A stretch of DNA of 64,000 nt, taken from Trichormus variabilis 0441 (lineage in GTDB: Bacteria > Cyanobacteriota > Cyanobacteriia > Cyanobacteriales > Nostocaceae). Of the stretch, positions 1-8,206 are shown piece after piece. Numbering within the stretch: the first letter of the stretch is position 1; each line of letters opens with the position of its first letter. The DNA lies in assembly GCF_009856605.1 (NCBI RefSeq), contig NZ_CP047242.1, positions 4,656,001-4,720,000 on the forward strand. The letters are read 5' to 3'. The notes beneath the pieces were generated by a model. That model made no database searches and was not told the DNA's origin. It saw only the letters and a list, made by a program, of their open reading frames with translations. A program made the translations under genes and the position numbers.

Positions 1-445
1 CTAATTCTGGACGGTTGAAATAGTCCACTAACACAGCATATCCTTGACCTAAAGCTTGGGGATTATAAGTAACCCTGGGAGGTGTCGGCTGTTGAGGAGT
101 TGGCGCTTCGCCTGGTCGTGTAGTAATGATGGCAGATAACCCAACTATAGTGTTGATATATCTAGCCCAACGGTTAGCATCGTCGATTTTTTTAAACCCG
201 CCTATCCGCGTTACCGTATCATTCAGATATTGGCAGGTAGTAGTTTTAATTTCGTTCGGTAAAGCATTCCGTAACTGTGTGCGATTTTCCGCCGTCGGAC
301 TGACTACCAGTAATAGATACTCGCCAGCGCTGGGGGGTTGACAAACAGGGATAGATTGGGCATTTGCAGAAGTTATGCTACCCATCAATCCCGCTCCGGC
401 GATCGCCAATCCTAATACACTAGGTAAAGTTGCAAATTTCTGCAC
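1..445 (-). CDS. Secreted hypothetical protein, SPOR-like (partial, 3' end beyond window)
   Basis: The minus strand stays open from a GTG at 443-445 to the window edge, about 148 codons. The first 29 or so residues form a signal peptide (hydrophobic GLAIAGAGLMG, then a cleavage-like SANA before QSIPVC), so the product is probably exported. The mature part has a segment reading GEYLLLVVSPTAENR and later GGFKKIDDANRWARYI, a pattern reminiscent of SPOR-type repeats (peptidoglycan binding), followed by a Pro/Thr linker and what looks like a second repeat (GQGYAVLVDYF). The SPOR assignment is inference from pattern only. The C-terminus is missing, and an in-frame upstream TTG is an alternative start. 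Confidence 0.55.
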   Translation of the reverse strand, partial: MQKFATLPSVLGLAIAGAGLMGSITSANAQSIPVCQPPSAGEYLLLVVSPTAENRTQLRNALPNEIKTTTCQYLNDTVTRIGGFKKIDDANRWARYINTIVGLSAIITTRPGEAPTPQQPTPPRVTYNPQALGQGYAVLVDYFNRPEL

Positions 446-477
446 AGAATTACGAATATATAAATAAATCAATTCTT

Positions 478-668
478 TAAAAGATTCTATGTAGTTATTA
501 GTCAATAGTCCATAGTCAAAAGTCAAAAGTCCATATTTCAAAACTGTTGACCCTGAAGATTACTCTAAGAGAACCCCTTCTCCTGCCAAGACGCTACCGC
601 GAACAGGCAACCAAGGCAACAGAATCGCACTATCTCACTTTTGACCGTTGACTTTTGACTAATAACTA
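478..668. repeat. Paired short tandem repeats (AGTCAA type and its complement)
   Basis: The left part (about 490-532) repeats AGTCAATAGTC/AGTCAAAAGTC units. The right part (about 638-668) holds the complementary TTGACTTTTGACT units ending at the ycf54 stop codon. The two halves can pair into a large imperfect hairpin between the secreted-protein gene and ycf54. Between them, near 588-610, lies a short GACGCTACCGCGAAC stretch typical of dispersed Nostoc-group repeats. Confidence 0.5.
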
Positions 669-1001
669 AGACGCTGTGGCTAAAGATGCCAAAGGATTAG
701 GAATTGTTTCCGAAGGAGCCGAAAACTCACCTGTAACGACATACTCTAGCCGCAGTTTCAGCCAGGTAATAAATTGGGAGTTAGTAGAGATAATAGCTGC
801 TGCTGGCTGAGGACACTTTGCTTTAATATCTGCGAATGCTGGCGCTTCTAAAAATGCTGGTTGGGGAACTAACCAAAAATCAATTTCTTTTTCTTGTTCG
901 TGGTAATGACGAGTGCGTTCTTTCAGCACTTCCTCTATAGGTTCTTCTTGCAACAAAAAGCGGCGGCTAGCCAAAACGTAATAATATGTTTGCATTTTCA
1001 T
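666..1001 (-). CDS. ycf54: Ycf54 / MgPME-cyclase complex family protein
   Basis: 111 residues, the usual length for Ycf54 (DUF2488). It begins TYYYVLASRRFLL and contains EIDFWLVPQPAFLEAP, CPQPAAAIIST and ITWLKLRLEYVVTGEF, all highly conserved in this family. Ycf54 is an auxiliary factor of the aerobic Mg-protoporphyrin IX monomethyl ester oxidative cyclase that forms ring E of chlorophyll; it is needed for normal accumulation of the cyclase subunit AcsF/CycI. The ATG at 1001 gives a protein starting MKMQTYYY; the second Met two residues later is also possible. The gene lies alone between repeat-rich spacers. Recognition is by sequence pattern and is strong. Confidence 0.93.
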   Translation of the reverse strand: MKMQTYYYVLASRRFLLQEEPIEEVLKERTRHYHEQEKEIDFWLVPQPAFLEAPAFADIKAKCPQPAAAIISTNSQFITWLKLRLEYVVTGEFSAPSETIPNPLASLATAS

Positions 1002-1033
1002 CCTCTGCTTACTAATAATTTTAGGTTACCGTA

Positions 1034-1130
1034 TTGGGGGTATGGGGGTGTAGGGGTATAGGGGTTTAGGGGTTTAGGGTAAATCCTTCTTGTCCTTACA
1101 CCCTCACACCCTCACACCCTCACACCCTAA
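1034..1130. repeat. Inverted pair of heptamer tandem repeat arrays
   Basis: Positions 1034-1080 are a G-rich array (GGGGTGTA/GGGGTTTA units) and 1096-1130 a C-rich array (CACACCCT units), separated by about 15 bases. The arms are complementary enough to form a long imperfect hairpin. This matches the short tandemly repeated repetitive (STRR) class known in Nostoc-group genomes. It overlaps the 3' end of the gene to its right and may act as a 3' processing or termination structure. Confidence 0.7.
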
Positions 1131-1846
1131 CTCTTGGGAGATTTTTTAAACCAAGAACTAAAAGGACAACCTCTTCCTTCGGGTTTACCATTTGCCTGTT
1201 TACCACCAGCTGTTAACTTGTCTAAGAACAGCGTGTTGTCGAAATAGTGTTCCAAAGAAATAATTTTTAAGTCATCTGTGACATGAGCAACACTCAAGCC
1301 GATGATCTCTACTGTCTCTCCAGTCGGTGCGTAATCTTTGTAAGCACCTTGAAAATGTCCCCAGTGTCGCCATTTGAATGTTACAGTTGGTGGCCCTGAG
1401 TAGACTTCCAGTACTTCCCAAGGAAAGCCTTGAGGAAATGTGGTATGGAAGAGTTTAGCAGATGATTCAAAGCTTTCTTGTGATGCTTTGTAATGTTCAG
1501 AATCCGCCATAAATAGATTGTAAGTGCCTTGGGCAGATACATCTTCTGCTGTGAATTCTGGTCCTCCATTAGTACTGACGCGGAACTGGTCGTTGACAAT
1601 CGACAACCATTGCTGTGGATCAGTCTTAAAAGATACCTCCATCTCGAAGGTTCTCACTAAATTCTGTACGATCGCCTCCAGTGTACCCTCTAGATGATTG
1701 CGTGTACTTTCATTGGCAAGATTTTCTTTAGAGCGAGAATAGTCTGGAGGAGTCTGATACCGCCATTGAACATCAGTACTTTCAGCAATTACCAGGTCTC
1801 TGTCCTGCACCCAAAGTGGAAGGTCATTAGATTGTGTTGCGCTCAT
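1127..1846 (-). CDS. Plant pathogen-related protein-like (NTF2/SnoaL-like fold)
   Basis: 239 residues, soluble, with no signal peptide or membrane segment. The central and C-terminal parts contain SFESSAKLFHTTFPQGF, PWEVLEVYSGPP, FKWRHWGHFQGAYKDYAPTG and a trailing LEHYFD segment. From memory these closely resemble barley-type pathogen-related proteins, whose fold is SnoaL/NTF2-like. The biochemical role of that family is not established, so no reaction is assigned. The C-terminus (GRGCPFSSWFKKSPKS) is basic and overlaps the neighbouring repeat array. It lies on the same strand as pdxJ, 112 bases downstream of it. Confidence 0.7.
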   Translation of the reverse strand: MSATQSNDLPLWVQDRDLVIAESTDVQWRYQTPPDYSRSKENLANESTRNHLEGTLEAIVQNLVRTFEMEVSFKTDPQQWLSIVNDQFRVSTNGGPEFTAEDVSAQGTYNLFMADSEHYKASQESFESSAKLFHTTFPQGFPWEVLEVYSGPPTVTFKWRHWGHFQGAYKDYAPTGETVEIIGLSVAHVTDDLKIISLEHYFDNTLFLDKLTAGGKQANGKPEGRGCPFSSWFKKSPKS

Positions 1847-1958
1847 AGAAGTCTCTTAAATTACCACAGATTTTCCAGATTACGCAGCGACCCCCTCCAG
1901 AGCCTAGAAACCAAAGATTAGGCATGAGAGGCTAAATTATTGATCTCTTCCCCAGTCT

Positions 1959-2678
1959 CTACTCCCCTCTTATCGCCTGTTTCATTTCTCGAACAGCTCT
2001 TTCTATTCCTACTAAAGCCGCTCGGCTGATAATGGTGTGACCAATATTGAGTTCTTCCATCCCTGGAAGTGCAGCCACGGGGTAAACGTTCCAGTAGGTG
2101 AGTCCATGACCAGCGTTGACTCTTAGTCCGGCTTTAATCGCTTGTTCACACCCTGTAGCCAAAAATGCTAGCTCTTGCTGACGGCTAGTCTCGTCGGTCG
2201 CCTCAGCATACCTGCCAGTGTGCAGTTCAATAAACTTTGCTTGTACCTTGACAGATGCCTCTATTTGTGCTGGTTCAGCATCAATAAACAAGCTCACAGG
2301 AATGGCAGCATTCTGCAATTTACTGACGACCTCACCTATTCTAGCAATTTGACCAACAATATCTAAACCACCCTCTGTGGTAACTTCTTCCCGTTTTTCG
2401 GGAACCAGTGTCACATAATCGGGTTTAATGTCAAGGGCTATTCCCACCATTTCGTCTGTAGCCGCCATTTCCAAATTCAGGTGAGTACGCACAGTTTGGC
2501 GCAACAGTTGTACATCCCGGTCTTGGATATGCCTACGGTCTTCCCGTAGATGTACGGTGATGCCATCAGCACCACCTAATTCTGCCAGCACCGCCGCCGC
2601 CACAGGGTCTGGTTCCACCGTCCGCCGCGCTTGTCGAATGGTAGCGATATGGTCAATGTTTACCCCAAGAGTAGCCAA
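1959..2678 (-). CDS. pdxJ: Pyridoxine 5'-phosphate synthase PdxJ
   Basis: PdxJ condenses 3-amino-2-oxopropyl phosphate with 1-deoxyxylulose 5-phosphate in the DXP-dependent route to vitamin B6. Signature segments are [16 protein letters not shown] at the N-terminus, [44 protein letters not shown] and [10 protein letters not shown] chose the TTG at 2678 because a strong Shine-Dalgarno GGGAG lies nine bases upstream and the resulting 239 residues match family length. An upstream ATG at 2705 would add nine residues (MTVDREIFA) but has only a weak ribosome site. The catalytic histidine and glutamate regions look intact. Confidence 0.93.
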   Translation of the reverse strand: MATLGVNIDHIATIRQARRTVEPDPVAAAVLAELGGADGITVHLREDRRHIQDRDVQLLRQTVRTHLNLEMAATDEMVGIALDIKPDYVTLVPEKREEVTTEGGLDIVGQIARIGEVVSKLQNAAIPVSLFIDAEPAQIEASVKVQAKFIELHTGRYAEATDETSRQQELAFLATGCEQAIKAGLRVNAGHGLTYWNVYPVAALPGMEELNIGHTIISRAALVGIERAVREMKQAIRGE

Positions 2679-2835
2679 GGCGAATATCTCCCTATCTACA
2701 GTCATCAGAGTATTGATTTTACCTGAGATTGTCTATGAATCGTACAATTTGCATGAGTGCTAACGGCAGAAGCTTATTATCCAAAACAGTACTCATTAGC
2801 ATAATGGCTTTAGAGCAATCGCCTAAAAATTACGC

Positions 2836-4707
2836 CTACCATTGGGGATTGCTCATAATTAACGCCTTTGCCGAATCGCTATCCAATGGTTCCGAGAAAA
2901 AGTATCCCTGACCATATTCACATTTCAACTCTCTAAGCCTTTGTAGTTGCGCTGGTGTTTCCACCCCCTCGGCTGTTACATCCACACCCAGTTTGCTAGA
3001 AAGGGTAACTATAGTCTCCACAATGTGTAAATTGCCTGCTTCTACACCTCTCCCACTAACAAAGGATTGATCAATCTTTAGCCCATTAATCGGAAAATTA
3101 TGGAGACGACCTAATGAAGAATATCCTGTACCGAAATCATCAATTGCTAATTCGATGCCTAAGTTTCTCAATTGATAGAGCATAGTAGTAGCATTTTCCC
3201 CATTTTCCATAATTACGCTTTCTGTAATTTCCAATTTCAAACTCTGTGCATCTAAACCAGTGTCTTGTAGTACTTGATTAATATCCTCCAGCAGCTTTTT
3301 TTGGCTGAATCGGGAACTACAAAGATTAATACTGATGCTCAAAGGCTGCTGATGTAAATTTACTGATTGAGAGGGAATCTGTTCCTGCCACTGCCTTGTC
3401 TGGCGACACGCCTCACGCAACACCCAGGCATCAATCGGGATAATTAGTCCGGTTTCTTGGGCGATTGGCATAAACTCCTCCGGGAACACAATTCCCTGCT
3501 CTGGATGTAGCCAACGTACAAGCGCTTCAAAACCAATAATTCTCCCGCTTGCCAGTGACACAATAGGCTGATAATAAACTAGGAACTCATGACGTTCAAT
3601 TGCTTTGCGTAAGTCGTTTTCTAGCTGCAAACGTTCCACTATCTGAACGTGCATATCACTATTAAATATTTCGTAACACGCCTTACCCCGCGCCTTAGCT
3701 CGGTACATCGCAATGTCGGCGTTACGTAAAAGGTCTTCTGGTTGCTCATAACCTGTGGCGCTCAAACTAATACCGATACTAGCTGTGGTAAAAATTTCAT
3801 GGCCACTTAAATCCACCGGAACTAACAATTTCTCCTGTATTCGCTCAACGACACGCACTGTGTCACTAATGTCTTGAATACCTTCTAGCAGAATGATGAA
3901 CTCATCTCCGCCAAAGCGTGCAGCTATATCTGTAGGTCGCAGACACTCTATCAGCCTTTGAGCAATAATCACCAGTAATTGGTCGCCAATTGTGTGTCCC
4001 AGGCTGTCGTTGATAAACTTGAAGCGATCCAAATCGAGGAACAGCACCGCAAACAGATGATCCGAATATCGTTTTGCATACTCAACCGCACGTCTTAAGC
4101 GGTCTATGAATAAGACTCTATTTGGCAACCCTGTTAATACATCATGTAGGGCATCATGAACTAATCGCTCTTCTGCTAGCTTGCGATCGGTAATATCACG
4201 AGAATTAATAACTATGCCCTTCACAGATGGCTCTGCTAGAAGATTACTACCTGTTGATTCGAGAAAACACCACGAACCATCTTTGCGTCGAAAACGCGAC
4301 TCTACTAGTACAGTCGCGCCTAAATTTTGGATTAAGTAATTAAAGCTTTCAGAACTACCAGCAATATCATCGGGATGAATAAAATCAAAAGCGTTTTTAC
4401 CGACTAGTTCTTCTGGTTTATATCCTAGAATTCTTTCAACAGATGGACTTTCGTAGCGAATAGTTCCATCTGGTTCAAAAATACCAATGATGTCGGAGCT
4501 ATTTTGAATCAGCGAACGAAATTTAGCTTCACTTTCACGCAGTGCCGCTTCAGCTTGATTGCCGTCAGTAATATCTTCGCTGATGCTTGTCATGCAGATG
4601 ATGCTCCGTGTTGCCTCCCCATATCCAATATAAGGTCGCTCAGAGCTTTCGTCTCTGTAATGAAATGATAACAACAGTCTGCCAAGCTCTAGGACAAAGA
4701 ATAGCAC
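2836..4707 (-). CDS. PAS-GGDEF-EAL signalling protein (cyclic di-GMP turnover)
   Basis: 623 residues from a GTG at 4707. A PAS/PAC sensor spans about residues 57-180 (EAKFRSLIQNSSDIIGIF ... NSRDITDRK). A diguanylate cyclase domain follows at about 185-345, with intact GGDEF at 266-270 and an inhibitory RxxD site (RPTD) five residues before it. An EAL phosphodiesterase domain runs from about 355 to the end (GFEALVRWLHPE, then DDFGTGYSSLGRLHNFPIN). Both catalytic signatures look complete, so the protein could make or degrade c-di-GMP. Residues 38-56 look like the tail of an earlier PAC domain (SISEDITDGNQAEAALRESE), so the start is uncertain: ATG at 4593 is possible, or the gene has lost an N-terminal sensor. 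No membrane anchor is convincing. Confidence 0.87.
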   Translation of the reverse strand: MLFFVLELGRLLLSFHYRDESSERPYIGYGEATRSIICMTSISEDITDGNQAEAALRESEAKFRSLIQNSSDIIGIFEPDGTIRYESPSVERILGYKPEELVGKNAFDFIHPDDIAGSSESFNYLIQNLGATVLVESRFRRKDGSWCFLESTGSNLLAEPSVKGIVINSRDITDRKLAEERLVHDALHDVLTGLPNRVLFIDRLRRAVEYAKRYSDHLFAVLFLDLDRFKFINDSLGHTIGDQLLVIIAQRLIECLRPTDIAARFGGDEFIILLEGIQDISDTVRVVERIQEKLLVPVDLSGHEIFTTASIGISLSATGYEQPEDLLRNADIAMYRAKARGKACYEIFNSDMHVQIVERLQLENDLRKAIERHEFLVYYQPIVSLASGRIIGFEALVRWLHPEQGIVFPEEFMPIAQETGLIIPIDAWVLREACRQTRQWQEQIPSQSVNLHQQPLSISINLCSSRFSQKKLLEDINQVLQDTGLDAQSLKLEITESVIMENGENATTMLYQLRNLGIELAIDDFGTGYSSLGRLHNFPINGLKIDQSFVSGRGVEAGNLHIVETIVTLSSKLGVDVTAEGVETPAQLQRLRELKCEYGQGYFFSEPLDSDSAKALIMSNPQW

Positions 4708-4905
4708 AGGTAGTGAAACTGTAAGGGAGTAATAGCGTCAATATTGAAAACTTTTACTCCTTTATACCCCAGAAAGGCTGACTGAAATCCTTAATTCTGA
4801 TTTTCGATCGTTAAAATTTGGGTTTGATTAATCTTGGCCAGCAACCGATGAAAATTTTGTTATTTTACTTATGTTCTGTGGGCAGTATAGAAGTATTAGC
4901 ACCAT

Positions 4906-5640
4906 TTAAAACTTCACAGTGCTAGCAAACAAGGCTCCTTTTTGTTGATATTCAACTACAAGCTGATCAAAGACTTTACGTTGGTTTTGTGAGTACTGTA
5001 TGTAAGCTAAAAACATTTCCTGTATTAGATTAATGTAGAACGAATTATCTTGAAAACTCTTCCACATCTGATCTGGTGAAAGATTATATTTTTGGCACCA
5101 GTGGATCAACACATCATAGCCAACCACTGTTTGAACAAATGCCAATTTGTGAGGATCTTGCCATACCCTGGACAGTTCTTCTATGAGTGATGGTCGTCGG
5201 GGATTCGATATCAGTGCATTCTGCATACGCCTCCACAATCGACTTTGATAAAGTTCCTCGTTCTCGACCTTCACATACTCAATAGTGGTTTGATAATTCT
5301 CTAGAATTCGGCTCTTCCATAAAGCTGTGCAGAGTGATATCGATCCTCCCTCTAGAATCAGCAATTTATGCTGTGATGAGAGTCGGTCGATGTGCTGCAA
5401 GGTTAAAGATAATGACTCAAGTGTATTCAGATTACCGTCTGCTAGCTGACGTTCTTCAAGATATATCCGAGTCGTTCCCTCAAGTTCATCAATCAGTGGC
5501 CTGCCGCTACCAGTTGCTAGTTCCTGATAAATCTGAATGCGGTCTAGTACAATCACTGGAGCTTTGGTTTGTTTGGCTAAAACAACGGAGCGATCTGTCT
5601 TACCTGTGCTGGTTGGGCCAAGTATTATGTGTAATCGCAT
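4906..5640 (-). CDS. ipt: Adenylate isopentenyltransferase, Tzs/Ipt-like (cytokinin biosynthesis)
   Basis: 244 residues, almost exactly the length of Agrobacterium Tzs and shorter than MiaA. Features are a P-loop GPTSTGKT (8-15), the catalytic-type Asp33 in LDRIQIY, ATGSGRP (42-48), RIYLEER (58-64), LILEGGSISL (94-103) and RPSLIEELSRVW (149-160). These match the Ipt/Tzs family, which transfers a dimethylallyl or hydroxymethylbutenyl group to AMP, rather than tRNA-modifying MiaA. At the positions that align by eye with Tzs Asp173 and His214, reported to favour the hydroxylated donor, this protein has Val173 and Tyr202. That suggests DMAPP as donor (inference). It lies next to a c-di-GMP gene on the same strand, with about 200 bases between. 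Confidence 0.87.
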   Translation of the reverse strand: MRLHIILGPTSTGKTDRSVVLAKQTKAPVIVLDRIQIYQELATGSGRPLIDELEGTTRIYLEERQLADGNLNTLESLSLTLQHIDRLSSQHKLLILEGGSISLCTALWKSRILENYQTTIEYVKVENEELYQSRLWRRMQNALISNPRRPSLIEELSRVWQDPHKLAFVQTVVGYDVLIHWCQKYNLSPDQMWKSFQDNSFYINLIQEMFLAYIQYSQNQRKVFDQLVVEYQQKGALFASTVKF

Positions 5641-5905
5641 AAGTGTTTGTACTGAGGTATGGGGTTTTATGCCATGAGCTTAAGGGAAAGAACTGGCAAT
5701 GAACATGATATATTTACGGTAATTTTGCTCCAGCCATCAGAAAATTCAGTATTAATACTTAAATAAATCTAAAATTTTAAATAATACATATATAGAGACT
5801 AGGAATGTTACGGCTGTTGTAATTACGTATGCTGGAGTAAGATGTAATTACTAGTATTTCTCAGGTATTACAAGATATTTATGGCGATCGCTCACACCTA
5901 AAAAT

Positions 5906-6400
5906 ATGGAACTTTACCTTATTCGTCATGGCATCGCTGAAGAACAAAAAACTGGTATAAAAGATGAGGAACGTGAGCTTACCAAGGAAGGAAAACAAAA
6001 AACTGAGAAAGTTGCTCACCGTCTTGTAGAATTAGGGCAGCAATTTGACTTAATTGTCACTAGCCCGCTAATGCGCGCTCACCAAACAGCAGAAATTCTT
6101 GTAGCGTCTGGACTCAGTTGTCAGCTAGAAGAATCCAACCATCTTGCACCCAATGGCAATATCTTTAATTGGCTGGATTATTGGTTAAAACCCAGAAATT
6201 TTCCTGAAAATGCCCAAATTGCGATCGTGGGACATGAGCCTTGTTTAAGTAACTGGGCAGAAATTCTCCTATGGGGGGAAGCCAAAGACAGCTTAGTCCT
6301 GAAAAAAGCAGGTATGATCGGATTAAAACTACCAGAAATAGGTTCACCTGTGGGTCGTAGTCAGATGTTCTGGTTGACACCACCCAGGTACTTGCTATAA
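5906..6400 (+). CDS. sixA: Phosphohistidine phosphatase SixA
   Basis: 164 residues, typical for SixA. The histidine-phosphatase signature LIRHGIAEE is at residues 5-13 (RHG at 7-9), with TSPLMRAHQTAEIL in the middle and the second catalytic histidine in IVGHEPCLSNW. SixA removes phosphate from phosphohistidine in signalling proteins such as HPt domains or PTS components. In cyanobacteria, which mostly lack PTS, the target is not clear. The gene is transcribed away from the isopentenyltransferase gene, separated by a 265-base AT-rich divergent promoter region. Confidence 0.88.
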   Translation: MELYLIRHGIAEEQKTGIKDEERELTKEGKQKTEKVAHRLVELGQQFDLIVTSPLMRAHQTAEILVASGLSCQLEESNHLAPNGNIFNWLDYWLKPRNFPENAQIAIVGHEPCLSNWAEILLWGEAKDSLVLKKAGMIGLKLPEIGSPVGRSQMFWLTPPRYLL

Positions 6401-6666
6401 CTGTTCTCCAACTTTTACCCTAAGTAGGACTGACGCATGAAAACGAAAAATCGAGGGTTTTGGAGGGCTTGGGATTTGGGGGTGTAGAAGTGCAGGATTC
6501 ACAACCCTTACACTCCCACACTCTTAATTCCTGGTACCCCCTAAGACGGAGAGTCTCGTTGCGTTAGTTCTGCCAAGAATTGTTGTGAGCTAGGCTAGTG
6601 TTATGGCGGCAATAATTTCTGGTAAGTTAGCTTGATCAGATATTTCACTAAGCAAATGGTGTTGCC

Positions 6667-7803
6667 ATGATGGTGTGCGAATATAAGCCTGGTTTAGAAG
6701 GCATTCCCGCCGCCCAATCGAGTATCAGTTATGTAGATGGGCAAAAGGGAATACTAGAATATCGTGGCATCCGGATTGAGGATTTAGCCCAGAAGAGTAC
6801 TTTTCTGGAAACTGCTTATCTTTTAATCTGGGGTGAGTTGCCAACAAAAGAAGAATTGCAAGTATTTGAGGAGGAAGTCCGTCTTCATCGGCGGATTAAA
6901 TACCGGATTCGGGATATGATGAAGTGCTTTCCCGAATCGGGTCATCCAATGGATGCACTCCAAGCCTCTGCTGCGGCTTTAGGCTTGTTTTACTCCCGTC
7001 GAGATTTGCACAATCCTGTCTATATTCGGGATGCTGTAGTGCGCTTAATAGCTACTATTCCAACGATGGTAGCTGCATTCCAGTTGATGCGGAAAGGCAA
7101 TGACCCCGTTAAACCCCGCGATGATTTAGATTATTCCGCCAATTTTCTCTACATGCTCAACGAGAAAGAACCGGATGCTTTGGCGGCAAAAATCTTTGAT
7201 ATCTGCTTGATTCTCCATGTCGAGCATACGATGAATGCTTCTACCTTCAGTGCTAGGGTAACAGCTTCAACCTTGACAGACCCCTATGCGGTGGTTGCTA
7301 GCGCTGTGGGAACCTTGGGAGGGCCTTTACACGGTGGAGCCAATGAAGAAGTAATTCAGATGTTGGAAGAAATCGGTTCCGTGGAGAATGTGCGTTCTTA
7401 TGTCGAAGAGAGGTTGCAACGGAAAGACAAGCTCATGGGCTTTGGACATCGTGTTTACAAGGTGAAAGACCCACGGGCAACAATTTTGCAAGGTCTCGCA
7501 GAACAGTTGTTTGCCAAGTTCGGCGCGGATAAGTATTACGACATCGCCCAAGAAATGGAACGGGTAGTCGAAGAGAAGCTTGGTCATAAAGGGATTTATC
7601 CCAATGTTGACTTTTACTCAGGTCTAGTGTATAGGAAGATGGGTATTCCTACAGACTTGTTTACACCAATCTTTGCGATCGCTCGTGTGGCTGGTTGGTT
7701 AGCCCACTGGAAAGAACAACTTGAAGAAAACCGCATCTTCCGTCCTACCCAGGTTTATAACGGCAAACACAGTGTTACTTACACCCCCATTGACCAACGT
7801 TAA
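6667..7803 (+). CDS. gltA: Citrate synthase
   Basis: 378 residues, the short type II-like citrate synthase common in cyanobacteria. The enzyme condenses oxaloacetate with acetyl-CoA, here feeding 2-oxoglutarate for nitrogen assimilation. Signatures include SSISYVDGQKGILEYRGI, the catalytic-region histidines in VEHTMNASTF and GGPLHGGANEE, MGFGHRVYKVKDPRA, and the catalytic Asp region NVDFYSGLVY. There are two adjacent ATG codons (6667 and 6670). The gene lies upstream of the ndh cluster on the same strand, but a 400-base spacer suggests a separate transcript. A methylcitrate synthase is the only alternative, and no prp genes are nearby. Confidence 0.94.
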   Translation: MMVCEYKPGLEGIPAAQSSISYVDGQKGILEYRGIRIEDLAQKSTFLETAYLLIWGELPTKEELQVFEEEVRLHRRIKYRIRDMMKCFPESGHPMDALQASAAALGLFYSRRDLHNPVYIRDAVVRLIATIPTMVAAFQLMRKGNDPVKPRDDLDYSANFLYMLNEKEPDALAAKIFDICLILHVEHTMNASTFSARVTASTLTDPYAVVASAVGTLGGPLHGGANEEVIQMLEEIGSVENVRSYVEERLQRKDKLMGFGHRVYKVKDPRATILQGLAEQLFAKFGADKYYDIAQEMERVVEEKLGHKGIYPNVDFYSGLVYRKMGIPTDLFTPIFAIARVAGWLAHWKEQLEENRIFRPTQVYNGKHSVTYTPIDQR

Positions 7804-8206
7804 AAGCTGGGGAATCGGTAAATTAATAGCCAGCTGATAACCGTTACCAAAATGGAAGCGGCGTTTTTCTGATGCTTTTGTGAAGCACTGGGAATTAGGG
7901 ATAAAAATTAGGATTCAGAGGCAGCAGAGGCGGAAGGGTCAACAATAATCTCCCTCGTTCTCCTCTGCCTCTCTTCCCCCTATGCTTCCTCATGCCCCAT
8001 AGTCCCACTCAATCCTACCTATAAGTAGAAGTTCTCATAGAGTTACAAAAGCCTAAAACCATCCGGCGATATACTAGGCATGGGAAATGGCAACAAATCT
8101 TCAATCAGGTGTCATCTCAGCAGAGATATTAATGGGTGTGGTTGCAGGTATTAGTTTAACTAATGATTGTAACTCGCCATGACTTGATGACTTAAAGAGC
8201 GAAAAC
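7804..8206. other. Spacer upstream of ndhA
   Basis: 403 bases with no credible gene. It holds an imperfect inverted pair: AGAGGCAGCAGAGGCGGAAGGG around 7917-7938 opposite CCTCTGCCTCTCTTCCCC around 7963-7980. These could fold into a terminator-like structure for gltA. The last 150 bases, without repeats, probably carry the ndhA promoter, but no clear -10 or -35 could be assigned. Confidence 0.4.

Noticed and set aside
126..341. Plus-strand frame of 71 codons at the window start
   Set aside because: It is the antisense of the secreted SPOR-like gene, whose minus-strand reading has a signal peptide and conserved segments.
1096..1130. Possible CRISPR array in the C-rich repeats
   Set aside because: Units are seven bases with no unique spacers; this is the heptamer repeat class, not CRISPR.
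4800..4905. Minus-strand fragment reading HRLLAKINQTQ before a stop, upstream of the GGDEF-EAL gene
   Set aside because: No start or upstream continuation; probably chance open sequence.
4906..5640. Annotation as tRNA dimethylallyltransferase MiaA
   Set aside because: Too short and lacks the MiaA SADSRQVY-type motif; ATGSGRP and LILEGGSISL fit the Tzs/Ipt family instead.
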